Source: an uncultured bacterium
GTDB lineage: Bacteria > Cyanobacteriota > Vampirovibrionia > Gastranaerophilales > Gastranaerophilaceae
DNA length: 64,000 nt
Assembly: GCA_949290355.1 (NCBI GenBank)
Contig: CASERN010000011.1
Coordinates: forward strand, 966,764-1,030,763
Direction: 5' to 3'
This document shows positions 55,499 to 64,000 of the stretch, one piece after another. How positions within the stretch are numbered: the stretch's first letter is position 1; each line of letters opens with the position of its first letter. The position numbers were made by a program, and so were the translations under genes. The notes under the pieces are model-generated. The model ran no database searches, was not told the DNA's origin, and saw only the letters and a program-made list of their open reading frames with translations.

Positions 55499-56591
55499 TT
55501 GATATCTCTTCTAACTGTTGTACTATTTTCTCTGTACCATCAAATTTTGCTAAATTATAAGAATTTTGCTGAATTAGAAGCAATTCACTTTTATCTTTAA
55601 TTAATGAAACAACAGAATCATAAAGTGCCTGCTCAGTAAGATTCATGTCCTCGATATACAATGCAGCCTGTTTGTCAACCATAAATTTTGCATTTTTACG
55701 TTGATGATCAGCTGCTGCATGAGGGTAAGGAACAAAAATAGGTGCAATCCCAGAAGCACAAATTTCAGATATACTTAATGAGCCGGAACGAGATATTGCA
55801 ATATCTGAAGCTTTTAAAACCGTTACCATATTATCAAAATATGGCTTTATAATAATATTTTTATCTGTTTCATAGTTAGGATACAACCTTATAAGCTGTT
55901 CTATTACTCTGTCATAATTTTTCTTACCTGTCTGAAATATAATTTGTATACCATAATTCTCAGATAATTTTTTCAATATTCCAACAGCAGAATCATTTAT
56001 TGATCTTGCACCTTGAGAACCTCCCATTATGCACAATGTAAGTTTATCTTCTAATTCCAAATTCTTTCTAGCTTGCTCTTTAGTTAAAGATTTAAAATCT
56101 GAACGAATTGGATTTCCATTAACATTGCAATTTTTATTATTTATTGATTTACATGCACTGTCAAATGCAACAGATACACATTTTGCATAAGGAGCTAGCT
56201 TTCTAGTTACCAACCCAGGTTGAGCATCGCAATCATGCATCATATACGGTACATTTAATATTTTAGCGGAAATAAGCGCCGGAGCTGAAACATATCCACC
56301 GGTACCAAACACACCATCAGGTTTATATTTCAATATATAAAAACTACATTTTACAACAGCTATAAATAATTGGATAAAACATTTTATCAAGTCGAAACCA
56401 AATTTTCTTGGCATTCCATGGACATTTACTCCCAAAAACTTATACCCTTTTTGAGTTACAATATCAAACTCTAAATTCTTAGGGTTTCCGATATAATAAA
56501 TATCTTCTCCCTTTAAAGCCTCTGCAACTGCAATAGCCGGATAAATATGTCCGCCTGTACCTCCGCCTGTAATAAAAAAACGTTTCATCAA
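55482..56591 (-). CDS. murG: UDP-GlcNAc:lipid I transferase MurG
   Basis: 369 residues. GGGTGGHIYPA (9-19) binds the lipid-phosphate; the C-terminal GT-B half has SRSGSLSISEICASGIAPI and PHAAADHQRKNA. It makes lipid II on the cytoplasmic membrane face from lipid I. Overlaps ftsW by 4 bp and folC by 17 bp, translationally coupled. Confidence 0.97.
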   Translation of the reverse strand: MMKRFFITGGGTGGHIYPAIAVAEALKGEDIYYIGNPKNLEFDIVTQKGYKFLGVNVHGMPRKFGFDLIKCFIQLFIAVVKCSFYILKYKPDGVFGTGGYVSAPALISAKILNVPYMMHDCDAQPGLVTRKLAPYAKCVSVAFDSACKSINNKNCNVNGNPIRSDFKSLTKEQARKNLELEDKLTLCIMGGSQGARSINDSAVGILKKLSENYGIQIIFQTGKKNYDRVIEQLIRLYPNYETDKNIIIKPYFDNMVTVLKASDIAISRSGSLSISEICASGIAPIFVPYPHAAADHQRKNAKFMVDKQAALYIEDMNLTEQALYDSVVSLIKDKSELLLIQQNSYNLAKFDGTEKIVQQLEEISNGKKL

Positions 56592-57763
56592 TATCTATTC
56601 CTTATTTTTTTTATTCTCTTTTTAGATATATTCAAAAGTATTCCAACCATAATCAATGAAACTATTAATGATGATCCACCATAGCTTATAAAAGGTAAAG
56701 GAACACCTGTTGTAGGCAAGAAAGAACTTGCTACACTCATATTCATAAAAGCTTGAAATACAATTGAAAAAGTTATACCAACTGCCAACAACTTTCCATA
56801 CATATCAGGACATCTTGCAGCAATAACAAAACCTCTTTGCATAAATGTGAAGAATAAACCTATTATAAGTACACAACCTACAAAGCCTAATTCTTCAGCA
56901 ATAACAGCGAAAATAAAGTCAGTATGACATTCTGGCAAATATGACAATTTTTGAATAGATCCACCATATCCAACTCCACTAAATCCCCCTGAAGCAAATG
57001 CAATTAAAGATTGTATTATATTATAACCAGCCCCTAAAGGATCAAGTTCCGGATGTCTCCAAGTTTTTAATCTTTGCATCTGATAAGGTTTTATAATAGT
57101 AGCCGCTGCAATAATCACTGTTGTAACCATTGCCCCCACGCAACTCAAAAACAACTTCATAGAACCGCCTGCTGCCATGTACATAACAACAGTAGTCATA
57201 CCAAGTAAAATAACCATAGAAAGATTTGGCTGTATGAAAATCAGCCCAGCCATTGCTATAATTGGAAAAAATGCAAACATCCATTTGTTTTGATCAAAAA
57301 GATTCGCATCTTTACGAAAAGCGTTTGCAAGAAGCAGAACAACAGCAGGTTTTGCAAATTCTGAAGGTTGCAATTGAAATCCAGCAAGATTAATCCATCT
57401 TTTGGCACCATTTACCGTAACACCTAATGGAGTAAAGTCAACTAAAACTAATGCAAGCAAAATTGCTCCCATTATCATCACATTCCAATCTGCCAGCCTT
57501 TTATAGTCATAATTCATGAAAAATTTTAAGCCAAAGAATCCAACAACAAAACAAATTAATTGTTTGAATAAAAACTGAGCAGGATTCCCTCCCTCATCCA
57601 AACATTTTGGAGCTGTTGCCGAAAATATTGCTAAAAAGCCAATAATAACAAGGAAAGCTACAACAATCAACAATGTCTTGTCTGGAGAAGAAATTATTAC
57701 ACTTTGAATTGGCTGATCATTACTATCACGAGGGCCACGTCTAATTGATCTTTGATAAGACAT
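56588..57763 (-). CDS. ftsW: Cell-division/peptidoglycan glycosyltransferase FtsW
   Basis: 391 residues from ATG 57763 (GAAAGGTG ribosome site nearby); an upstream open frame to 57844 lies inside murD and is not favoured. About ten membrane helices and the SEDS end motif PTTGVPLPFISYGGSS. FtsW polymerises lipid II with class b PBPs at the septum. In the division cluster order murD-ftsW-murG, as is usual. Confidence 0.95.
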   Translation of the reverse strand: MSYQRSIRRGPRDSNDQPIQSVIISSPDKTLLIVVAFLVIIGFLAIFSATAPKCLDEGGNPAQFLFKQLICFVVGFFGLKFFMNYDYKRLADWNVMIMGAILLALVLVDFTPLGVTVNGAKRWINLAGFQLQPSEFAKPAVVLLLANAFRKDANLFDQNKWMFAFFPIIAMAGLIFIQPNLSMVILLGMTTVVMYMAAGGSMKLFLSCVGAMVTTVIIAAATIIKPYQMQRLKTWRHPELDPLGAGYNIIQSLIAFASGGFSGVGYGGSIQKLSYLPECHTDFIFAVIAEELGFVGCVLIIGLFFTFMQRGFVIAARCPDMYGKLLAVGITFSIVFQAFMNMSVASSFLPTTGVPLPFISYGGSSLIVSLIMVGILLNISKKRIKKIRNRY

Positions 57764-59108
57764 ATTCTTTGAACACCTTTCCTCTTTCCTCATATCCGCT
57801 AAACATATCAAAACTTGCACAAGCAGGAGATAAAAGTACAACATCAGGGTTTAACTCTATTGATTTATCAATAGCACTTTGCAATGTACTTTCTCTAATT
57901 ATGTTATCAAAACCGTTACTTTTCAAATTTTCTTCAAACCTTTGAGCAGCTTCCCCAATCAATATAACAGTTTTTATATGTTTTTTTATTGCATCACAAA
58001 ATTCCTTTAAATCAGTATTTTTATCCCTACCGCCAGCAATTAAAGCAACATCACAATTATTAAATGAATTAATTGCAACCAAACTTGCTTCAGGATTTGT
58101 AGCTTTTGAATCATTGTAAAAAACTGTTTTACCTGATTGAGCAAATTTTTCCAAACGATGCTCAGGGACTTTAAAAGACATTATAGATTTTTTTATATTT
58201 TCATTAGTTACACCCTCTAGTTTTGCAACTATAACTGCGCACATTACATTTTGATAATTATGATTACCAATTAATGGACACTCATCTAAATCTATTATTT
58301 TTTCTTCATTTCCGTTTCGTTTAAAATAAATTGCATTATTTTGTATAAAAGAACAATTTTCTCCAATATCAGCATCAAATAAAAATACTGTACCTGAACA
58401 TTCTTTTGCAAATTCTAATAATTTAGGATCTTTTGCATTTAACACACTGAATACAGCAGCTTGAGGCTCTTTAAAAATTTTAGCTTTGGCTTCAAAATAA
58501 TTATCAATACCTTCATGCCAGTCAATATGATCAGGAGTAAAATTAGTAAATACAGAAATTTGAGGTTTGAAAGAATTACTGTAATGAAGCTGGAATGAGC
58601 TACATTCACATACAAAAAAATCCAAATCTTCTCCTAGTAAATCGCAAGGAGGCTTCCCATAATTTCCACAAGGCTCAGCCTTAAATTCAGAAGACAAAAT
58701 ATGCGCAGTCAAAGCAGTCGTAGTTGTTTTCCCGTTAGTACCTGTAATTGCAATAAAAGGAACTCCAGTTTGAGAATAAGCCAATTCTACCTCTGATATA
58801 ACTTTGATTTTATTTTCATGTAATTTTTTCATAATATCAGCACGAGGAGGAATACCAGGACTTGTTACCGCAATATATGAATCTTTAATAAAACTTTCAC
58901 TATGGGCTCCCATTTCGACATTTATACCCAAATTTTTAAGCTCAATGATTTTCGATTCATCTTCCTGCTTTTTCTCTCGGGATTCGGTTATATATACATC
59001 TGCACCTACACTATTTAAATATTTCGCTGCAGAAATACCACTTTTAGAAAGTCCTAGAACTAAAACTTTCTTATCTGAATATTTTAAATTAGGGCAAACA
59101 GATTTCAT
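57741..59108 (-). CDS. murD: UDP-MurNAc-L-Ala:D-Glu ligase MurD
   Basis: 455 residues, full length. N-terminal GLSKSGISAAKYL, ATP loop TGTNGKTT (122-129), NFTPDHIDWH and GNHNYQNV identify MurD, adding D-glutamate to UDP-MurNAc-L-Ala in the cytoplasm. Overlaps ftsW start by 23 bp and abuts mraY by 1 bp. Confidence 0.97.
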   Translation of the reverse strand: MKSVCPNLKYSDKKVLVLGLSKSGISAAKYLNSVGADVYITESREKKQEDESKIIELKNLGINVEMGAHSESFIKDSYIAVTSPGIPPRADIMKKLHENKIKVISEVELAYSQTGVPFIAITGTNGKTTTTALTAHILSSEFKAEPCGNYGKPPCDLLGEDLDFFVCECSSFQLHYSNSFKPQISVFTNFTPDHIDWHEGIDNYFEAKAKIFKEPQAAVFSVLNAKDPKLLEFAKECSGTVFLFDADIGENCSFIQNNAIYFKRNGNEEKIIDLDECPLIGNHNYQNVMCAVIVAKLEGVTNENIKKSIMSFKVPEHRLEKFAQSGKTVFYNDSKATNPEASLVAINSFNNCDVALIAGGRDKNTDLKEFCDAIKKHIKTVILIGEAAQRFEENLKSNGFDNIIRESTLQSAIDKSIELNPDVVLLSPACASFDMFSGYEERGKVFKEYVLSKIN

Positions 59109-60088
59109 TACAAAATACCTCTATTTACTAATATATACAAAACAATTGAAATTACTGCTAAAATTGCTGATACTAAAGCAAATACAAAAACAATTTTCTT
59201 TTCACTCCAATCACATAGTTCAAAATGATGATGTATAGGAGACATTTTAAAAACTCTTTTTCCAGTAGTTTTAAAACTTATTACCTGAATTATAACAGAA
59301 AGAGTTTCCATAACAAACACACCTGCAATTATCACCAATAAAATTTCGAATTTACCCATCACAGCAACAGTACCTAAAAGCCCTCCAATAGCTAGAGATC
59401 CAGTGTCTCCCATGAAAACTTCAGCCTTTGGCTTATTATAACGCAAGAATCCTGCAAGAGCCCCTGCAACAGTAGCAGATATCACTGCGGCCTCAGGGCA
59501 ACCCGAAAATAATGAAATCAATGCACAGGCCAAAAATGCAAAAACTCCTGTAGAGGCAGCCAATCCATCAAGTCCATCTGTCAAATTGTAAGCATTTGAG
59601 GCTCCGGTGATTACAAACACCGCAAAAACAGGATACAACCACCCCAAATGCAAAACATAATGACCAATTGACAAATCACCGGCACCTGTTTTGGTCATCA
59701 TTAAGTACAAAACAGGCAACATTGCAATTGCAATCTGTCTTAAAAGTTTCCCTCTTGGAGTAAGTCCATCATTACCTTTACCTTTAATTTTTATATAATC
59801 ATCTTGAAATCCCGCAAATGTATAAAATAGGAGAGTTAATAAAATAATAAAAGCTTCAGTAGTAAGACACTGGGCCATTGCAAGAGCTATGACCGAACCT
59901 AACATAACCGCAGTAATTATAAAAATACCTCCAGTAGTCGGAGTTCCCTGTTTTTTTGCATGAGCCTCCGGAGCACAATCTTTAACATACTGCCCGATCA
60001 TATGTTTTTTTAAGAAATCGATATAAGGCACTCCGAACAGTAAACAAAATATTAAACCAAGTAAAAATGCAACTGCTAGCATTATCAT
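59108..60088 (-). CDS. mraY: Phospho-MurNAc-pentapeptide translocase MraY
   Basis: 326 residues, about ten membrane helices. TDGLDGLAAS and FMGDTGSLA are the catalytic-site aspartate motifs; HHHFEL near the C-terminus is the family's His motif. It makes lipid I. Follows murF after 40 bp and abuts murD. Confidence 0.98.
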   Translation of the reverse strand: MIMLAVAFLLGLIFCLLFGVPYIDFLKKHMIGQYVKDCAPEAHAKKQGTPTTGGIFIITAVMLGSVIALAMAQCLTTEAFIILLTLLFYTFAGFQDDYIKIKGKGNDGLTPRGKLLRQIAIAMLPVLYLMMTKTGAGDLSIGHYVLHLGWLYPVFAVFVITGASNAYNLTDGLDGLAASTGVFAFLACALISLFSGCPEAAVISATVAGALAGFLRYNKPKAEVFMGDTGSLAIGGLLGTVAVMGKFEILLVIIAGVFVMETLSVIIQVISFKTTGKRVFKMSPIHHHFELCDWSEKKIVFVFALVSAILAVISIVLYILVNRGIL

Positions 60089-60128
60089 TTTTTATTCCTC
60101 TTTCACCATTTCCATTTTATTTTTGTAA

Positions 60129-61454
60129 CTAACTTATAGCTTCTGGCTTTTTCAAATTTTCAATGATTTCTTCAAACTTCATTGATCGAGAAGCCTTTAA
60201 AAATATTGTAATACCACTATCCAGATTATCAAGAATGTAACGAGATGTTTCAATATTATTATTAAAATGTTTTACTTCAAAGCCATATTTAGAAAGCTCA
60301 TCGCCTATATACTTTGCTAAATTCCCAACAGTTATAAAGCAAGTTTTTCTACCTGCGAATTTTTCACCAATATATCTGCCAACTTCCTTATGAAATTCAA
60401 TCTCGTTATCACCTAATTCTCCCATATTTCCAAGAATGACAACAGGATTTGAATAAAATTCAATAAATGTAGACACTGAAGCTTTCATTGATTCAGGATT
60501 AGCATTATAACTGTCATTAATAATATTAAAACCTGCAATTTTTTCCATTTCCCATCTTTTTTCTATAGGACGATATAGGGATAATCCTTTTTTTATCTCT
60601 TCATAACTCATGCCAAGTTTAAAACCTATTTCTATTGCAGAAAGAGAATTCTCTACATTATAATCTCCATCTACATTCAATTCATATTCATGATTTTTAT
60701 AAATAAATTTTGAATAACCGCTGCGTTTTTCAATAATATTAACATCATTTAATGAATAGAATATTTTTTCACCGCTAAAATCAGCAAACTTTTTAATTCT
60801 TTCAGACTCATTAGCCACAAGAGTTTTTTTCAAAAATTTGGTAATCTCGCATTTAGCTTTAGCTATATTGTCAAGCGAGCCTAGCCTTCCGATATGCGCA
60901 GATCCAACATTGGTAATAATTGCATAATCAGGCTCTGCATATTTTGAAATCAATTCAATTTCGCCAAAACCTCGCATTCCCATCTCAATAATAAGCACTT
61001 CAGTATTTTCAGGCATAGAAAGTACAGTCTGACAAAAACCAATCTCATTATTATGATTTGAAAAAGTTTTGTGAGTATTAAATTTAGCACTTGCAACAGA
61101 ATACACCATTTCCTTTGTAGTTGTTTTACCGGAACTGCCGGTTATACCAACAACTTTTGGGGCGAACTTTTTTATAGCATAATTAGCAAGCTGCAAATAT
61201 GCTTTTAAAGTATCATCAACTTTCAGAGAAAATTCATATTTATCTTCATCTTTAGTACAAAAACAGCCAATTGCACCTGCTTGTAAAGCCTTATCACAGA
61301 AGTTTTCTCCATCAAAATTTGCACCCTTTAAAGGTAAATACAAATCGCCTTTTTTAATAGTTCTTGTATCAGTAGAAATTTCAAAACTTCCACTCAAATC
61401 ACCTTTTACGCAAGCATTAGTCGCTCTTCTTATTTCATCTATAGTAAATTTCAT
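60129..61454 (-). CDS. murF: UDP-MurNAc-tripeptide:D-Ala-D-Ala ligase MurF
   Basis: 441 residues. ATP loop TGSSGKTTTKE (105-115) and NDSYNANPESM are diagnostic. It adds D-Ala-D-Ala to complete the pentapeptide precursor. First gene of the minus-strand cell-wall operon, which lacks murC, murB, ftsQ/A/Z and ddl in this window. Confidence 0.97.
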   Translation of the reverse strand: MKFTIDEIRRATNACVKGDLSGSFEISTDTRTIKKGDLYLPLKGANFDGENFCDKALQAGAIGCFCTKDEDKYEFSLKVDDTLKAYLQLANYAIKKFAPKVVGITGSSGKTTTKEMVYSVASAKFNTHKTFSNHNNEIGFCQTVLSMPENTEVLIIEMGMRGFGEIELISKYAEPDYAIITNVGSAHIGRLGSLDNIAKAKCEITKFLKKTLVANESERIKKFADFSGEKIFYSLNDVNIIEKRSGYSKFIYKNHEYELNVDGDYNVENSLSAIEIGFKLGMSYEEIKKGLSLYRPIEKRWEMEKIAGFNIINDSYNANPESMKASVSTFIEFYSNPVVILGNMGELGDNEIEFHKEVGRYIGEKFAGRKTCFITVGNLAKYIGDELSKYGFEVKHFNNNIETSRYILDNLDSGITIFLKASRSMKFEEIIENLKKPEAIS

Positions 61455-61519
61455 AACATGTATAATTTTACCGCAAAAAAAAATCGTAAAAACGCAAAGT
61501 TAATAAATGTTAATAGTGC

Positions 61520-61548
61520 TTGACAAGGGGTTTTGAGCAGGCAATAAT
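61520..61548 (+). promoter_or_regulatory. Promoter of rplU-rpmA
   Basis: Perfect TTGACA (61520-61525), 17-nt spacer, AATAAT (61543-61548, 5 of 6). Predicts a leader of about 165 nt before rplU. Confidence 0.8.
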
Positions 61549-61719
61549 AAATGGTGTATTAGTATGCGGTAACTCGTTATAAAATTTTCTGAGGAATTTA
61601 CCCAACAAACAATGGCAACTAAGAGCTGAATCATAGATTTACATCAAAATTGTCATATCAAAAATAATAATCAGTAAATTATTCAGAAAAACGAAACCCA
61701 CAAAGAAAGGAAAAATAAG
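61549..61719 (+). other. Long rplU leader (possible regulatory 5' UTR)
   Basis: About 165 nt between the promoter and rplU ATG, with no ORF and a GGAA ribosome site near the ATG. Ribosomal-protein leaders (for example an L21 leader in Firmicutes) can bind the protein; no pairing I can defend, so this is a candidate only. Confidence 0.35.
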
Positions 61720-62070
61720 ATGTTCGCAATTGTAGAAACAGGCGGGAAACAATATCAAGTAGAAGAAGGAAAATACCTTGATGTTGAATTATTAGACGGC
61801 GAAAAAGATTCAAAAGTTGTTTTTGATAAAGTCGTTATGATCGTAAACGGTAAAAAATCTAAAGTAGGACAACCTTACGTTGCAGGTGCTTCTGCTGAAG
61901 GTACAATCGTTAAACATGATAAAGCTAAAAAAGTCATCGTTTACAAACAAAGACCTAAAAAAGGTTACAGAAGAAAACAAGGACACAGACAAGGCTTCAC
62001 AAGAGTTATGATTTCAAAAATCAGAACCTCAGCTCAGAAAAAAGCTGCAGAAACAACAGAAGAAGCTTAA
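61720..62070 (+). CDS. rplU: 50S ribosomal protein L21
   Basis: 116 residues: [17 protein letters not shown] at the start and the basic [20 protein letters not shown] core are unmistakable, followed by a short Ala/Glu tail. Pairs with rpmA as usual, but RNase E/G, the common neighbour, is ~47 kb away. Confidence 0.99.
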   Translation: MFAIVETGGKQYQVEEGKYLDVELLDGEKDSKVVFDKVVMIVNGKKSKVGQPYVAGASAEGTIVKHDKAKKVIVYKQRPKKGYRRKQGHRQGFTRVMISKIRTSAQKKAAETTEEA

Positions 62071-62131
62071 CCAAATCCCCGCATTAGCGGATAACACAAA
62101 ACAGATAATTATAACATAGGAGAATAAAGTT

Positions 62132-62386
62132 ATGGCACATAAGAAAGGTATGGGATCTACCCGTAACGGCCGCGATTCAGAAGCGAAACGATTAGGCGTA
62201 AAAAAATTCGGCGGCGAAATCGTTAAAGCCGGAAACATTCTTGTTCGTCAAAGAGGAACAAAAGTTCATCCTGGCAACAATGTAGGTATCGGATCAGATG
62301 ATACTTTATATGCATTGATTGACGGTCAAGTTAAATTTGAACCTCACAGACGCGACAGAAAACAAGTTAGCGTTTACGCTGTATAA
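62132..62386 (+). CDS. rpmA: 50S ribosomal protein L27
   Basis: 84 residues beginning [16 protein letters not shown], the mature-type N-terminus that reaches the peptidyl transferase centre, without the cleavable leader found in Firmicutes. GAGAA ribosome site 9 nt upstream. Co-transcribed with rplU and followed by a terminator. Confidence 0.99.
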   Translation: MAHKKGMGSTRNGRDSEAKRLGVKKFGGEIVKAGNILVRQRGTKVHPGNNVGIGSDDTLYALIDGQVKFEPHRRDRKQVSVYAV

Positions 62387-62411
62387 GTTTAATTCATATA
62401 AAGAAGAAAAA

Positions 62412-62443
62412 AATAACGAGTCAAATTGACTCGTTATTTTTTT
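62412..62443 (+). terminator. Terminator after rpmA
   Basis: Perfect stem AATAACGAGTCA / TGACTCGTTATT with AAT-type loop and a T-run, ending the rplU-rpmA operon. Confidence 0.92.
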
Positions 62444-62561
62444 GCAATTTTTAATTAAAAATAATATTACAAAGTTGTAATAAAATAAAAAAAACTCTAA
62501 AGTTTTTCATAAATGATACCGATATAAAATTTGTAATCAGAAAATTATGGAGAATTTTAAT

Positions 62562-62717
62562 ATGTTAAAAAAGATTGAATCACCTTCGTGTAATGTATGC
62601 GACAGTGTGGAATTTATATTAAGAGGAGCGAGAAAACGCAGACAATTAGCGTTAGCATCAGCAAAAATGATTAATGCTGATGCAGGTATTCAAGCTAGAT
62701 TGACAACCGTCAAGTAG
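62562..62717 (+). CDS. 51-residue CxxC protein, unknown function
   Basis: A short gene with a good ribosome site (GGAG, 9 nt before ATG 62562) and a full stop-codon frame. One CxxC (Cys10, Cys13) follows an N-terminal MLKKIESPS; the rest is a basic, Arg/Ala-rich helix (RGARKRRQLALASAK). Might bind metal or nucleic acid; no family recognised. A terminator follows. Coding status rests on ribosome site and composition. Confidence 0.5.
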   Translation: MLKKIESPSCNVCDSVEFILRGARKRRQLALASAKMINADAGIQARLTTVK

Positions 62718-62752
62718 TGCTTATTAGTTTAGTGAGAATGAGAGATAATATT

Positions 62753-62780
62753 AAAGCTGATCAATTAAGATCAGCTTTTT
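62753..62780. terminator. Bidirectional terminator
   Basis: Stem AAAGCTGATC / GATCAGCTTT with T-runs, between the 51-residue gene and the convergent pilin-like gene. Confidence 0.85.
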
Positions 62781-62784
62781 AATT

Positions 62785-63641
62785 TTAATAATTCATCTGC
62801 CAACCCTCATAAATTATACGATCAGCGCAAGTTGATCCTATTCCAGAAATTCCAGAAGCATTATCAGGTAATTTATTAACTCCATATTTACCACAACCTT
62901 CCTCTTTTACTTGTTCATACAAAGAGGTAAAATTTGGTTGATCTGCTGGAACTCCATATAATTTATCTAACCATTTTAAATGTTGCAAACTCATATAAGG
63001 AACAACACTACCATTGTCCATTAGATTAAATTCAAAAATATCTCTACCTACAATATTTGGTCTATTCTTACCATTTATATCAACCGTAATATGATACGCA
63101 ATATAATTATCAGTCGTCAAAATTGTAGTACCATCTTTTAGTAAAAATACATAATCAGAAGTATCACCATAATATGTATCATAATTAACAGGATTTAAAC
63201 TTTCTGAAATTTTATAATTTGCAAAATCTTTTGAAAATTTTCCATAACCACTTTTCGATTCATAATCAAGAATTTCAAAGCTTTCTTTTAATGGTTTGAC
63301 AAAGTCTTCATCATTTCCATTCCAGCTAAAATTACAATCAAATATTGAGTCAATACAGCTGTTATTAACCATATACTTTTTGAACCCTTGATTTAACACA
63401 GAATAAGTTTTCTTTAGCTGATTTACATAAACCTTTTTTTTATGATTTGAAACTAGTGTAGGCATAGTAATTGCCGCTACAACTCCTATAATTCCTAGAG
63501 TAATCAATACCTCTGCTAACGTGAACCCCAAGCGTGCCGCTTGACCCGACACAAAATTCTTAAAGACTCCTCGAAACCCTTGTGGTGTAAGCCTTAAATC
63601 GCCCCCCCCCCGAAATTCTGTAATCCGTCAAATCTTTCCAT
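62785..63641 (-). CDS. Type IV pilin-like protein, frame interrupted by a ten-G run (possible phase-variable)
   Basis: From GTG 63552 the open frame gives 255 residues with a prepilin signature: GFTLAEVLITLGIIGVVAA, cleavage before Phe. But the ribosome site (AAAGGAG, 63650-63656) and ATG (63641) lie upstream, separated by G10 (63602-63611). With ten G the ATG frame stops at codon 16; with eleven G it runs through with no stop and joins the pilin frame (about 285 residues; leader about 39). The mature part has Cys pairs (SCIDSIFDC, GCGKY, TCADR) and ends GWQMNY. Probably surface-assembled. The run may be a phase switch or a homopolymer error. Confidence 0.8.
63602..63611 (-). repeat. Homopolymeric G10 tract in pilin leader
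   Basis: Ten consecutive G on the minus strand (C on plus) within coding sequence of an AT-rich genome, 28 nt after the start codon of the pilin-like gene. Length changes of one base decide whether the gene is in frame. Confidence 0.95.
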
Positions 63642-63740
63642 AAATCTAGCTCCTTTCTTATTTTAAAATATCTGAATACTTTTTTATTATAAAAGATTTT
63701 TCAGAAAATTTCAATATTAGAAAAATAATTTATAGAAAAC

Positions 63741-63772
63741 AAAAGAGCTGACCAGTTAAGATCAGCTCCTTT
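63741..63772 (-). terminator. Terminator after the right pilin-like gene
   Basis: Stem GAGCTGA / TCAGCTC (63745-63751 and 63762-63768) with T-rich flanks, at the same place relative to the stop as the terminator at 62753-62780 of the neighbouring paralog, suggesting tandem duplication. Confidence 0.75.
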
Positions 63773-63776
63773 GTTA

Positions 63777-64000
63777 TTAATAATTCATTTGCCACCCGTC
63801 ATTAATAATCCTTGTAGCACAAGTTGCGCTAGAATCTCCACTACAAAAATTTTCAACAGATTGCTTTCTTTCATCCTCTGTTCCACAAACTTGAATAGAA
63901 GTTTCTTCCTCATACCACTTACAATAAGGCATACTATAAAAAGTTGTAAAAATTTTATCCGTTGCTGTAAAAAGGAAAATATCTCTTCCACCCTCATTAG
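63777..64000 (-). CDS. Second pilin-like protein, C-terminal part (cut by window)
   Basis: Only the last ~74 residues are in the window, from the frame ending TAA 63777. It reads GRDIFLFTATDK...YCKWYEEE...CATRIINDGWQMNY, matching the end of the neighbouring pilin (CADRIIYEGWQMNY). The other open frame here (63785-63997) has no such match and is rejected. The 5' end with the prepilin region lies outside. It shows a tandem pilin array. Confidence 0.8.
   Translation of the reverse strand, partial: NEGGRDIFLFTATDKIFTTFYSMPYCKWYEEETSIQVCGTEDERKQSVENFCSGDSSATCATRIINDGWQMNY

Noticed and set aside
62785..63552. GTG 63552 as the true start of the pilin-like gene
   Set aside because: No ribosome site nearby, whereas ATG 63641 has AAAGGAG; residues before GFTLAE stay open up to the G tract, so the upstream start is favoured.
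63785..63997. Open frame of 70 codons on the minus strand
   Set aside because: The other frame on the same strand gives CATRIINDGWQMNY, matching the adjacent pilin paralog; this frame is its shadow.

Overview
The window is an AT-rich chromosomal segment from a Gram-negative-type bacterium using the standard code. The best guess is a gut Candidatus Gastranaerophilales (Melainabacteria/Vampirovibrionia, the non-photosynthetic sister lineage of Cyanobacteria). The clues are low GC throughout, prepilins with the GFTLAEVLITLG start and long leaders, an MlaE-type lipid permease, an L27 that begins MAHKKG without the Firmicutes-type cleaved extension, and many lineage-type proteins carrying a short FKG/FGT-like segment near the N-terminus. 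This taxonomic call is inference; no rRNA is present.

Layout. 1-7.8 kb: end of an M16 peptidase, gap, radA, and a BlaI-type regulator operon ending in a secreted serpin-like protein. 7.8-9.9 kb: two tandem RWYD-repeat proteins, a GT-D glycosyltransferase and a small unknown. 9.9-17.8 kb: a fused radical SAM/DUF2344 protein, RNase E/G, two small membrane proteins, then a redox operon (NfnA/SudB-like flavoprotein, a four-Cys 60-residue protein, EtfB, EtfA). 17.8-21.1 kb: Bax-inhibitor-like protein, ABC exporter, possible ADP-ribosyltransferase-fold protein. 21.2-25 kb: tRNA-Asn followed by a gene-poor, repeat-bearing accessory stretch. It contains a nucleotidyltransferase between two copies of a ~105-bp direct repeat, a remnant of a PEP-synthase/dikinase-type gene and a HEVGH putative metallopeptidase. 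25-32 kb: a deoxyamino-sugar and glycan cluster (FdtA, acyltransferase, radical SAM, SDR, CgeB-like GT, DegT aminotransferase, GT2) followed by an acetyltransferase broken by an in-frame stop. 32-54 kb: tRNA-Gln and housekeeping/regulatory genes (mnmG, TPR protein, ketopantoate-reductase family, HD-GYP-like, AGCS symporter, family-4 uracil-DNA glycosylase, RelA/SpoT, histidine kinase, response regulator plus degenerate PilB-like ATPase, MlaE, ilvE, trypsin-like protease, GT2 fusion). 54-61.5 kb, minus strand: murF-mraY-murD-ftsW-murG-folC. 61.5-64 kb: rplU-rpmA, a 51-residue CxxC protein and two tandem pilin-like genes.

The most striking signal is the first pilin gene. Its well-placed Shine-Dalgarno and ATG (63641) are separated from the GFTLAE pilin frame by a run of ten G. 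As assembled this shifts the frame into a stop, but one extra G would restore a continuous ORF, so it may be a phase-variable pilin (or a homopolymer sequencing error). Other leads are the serpin-like protein under a BlaI-like repressor with a candidate palindromic operator, the repeat-flanked accessory region next to tRNA-Asn, and the RWYD protein pair.
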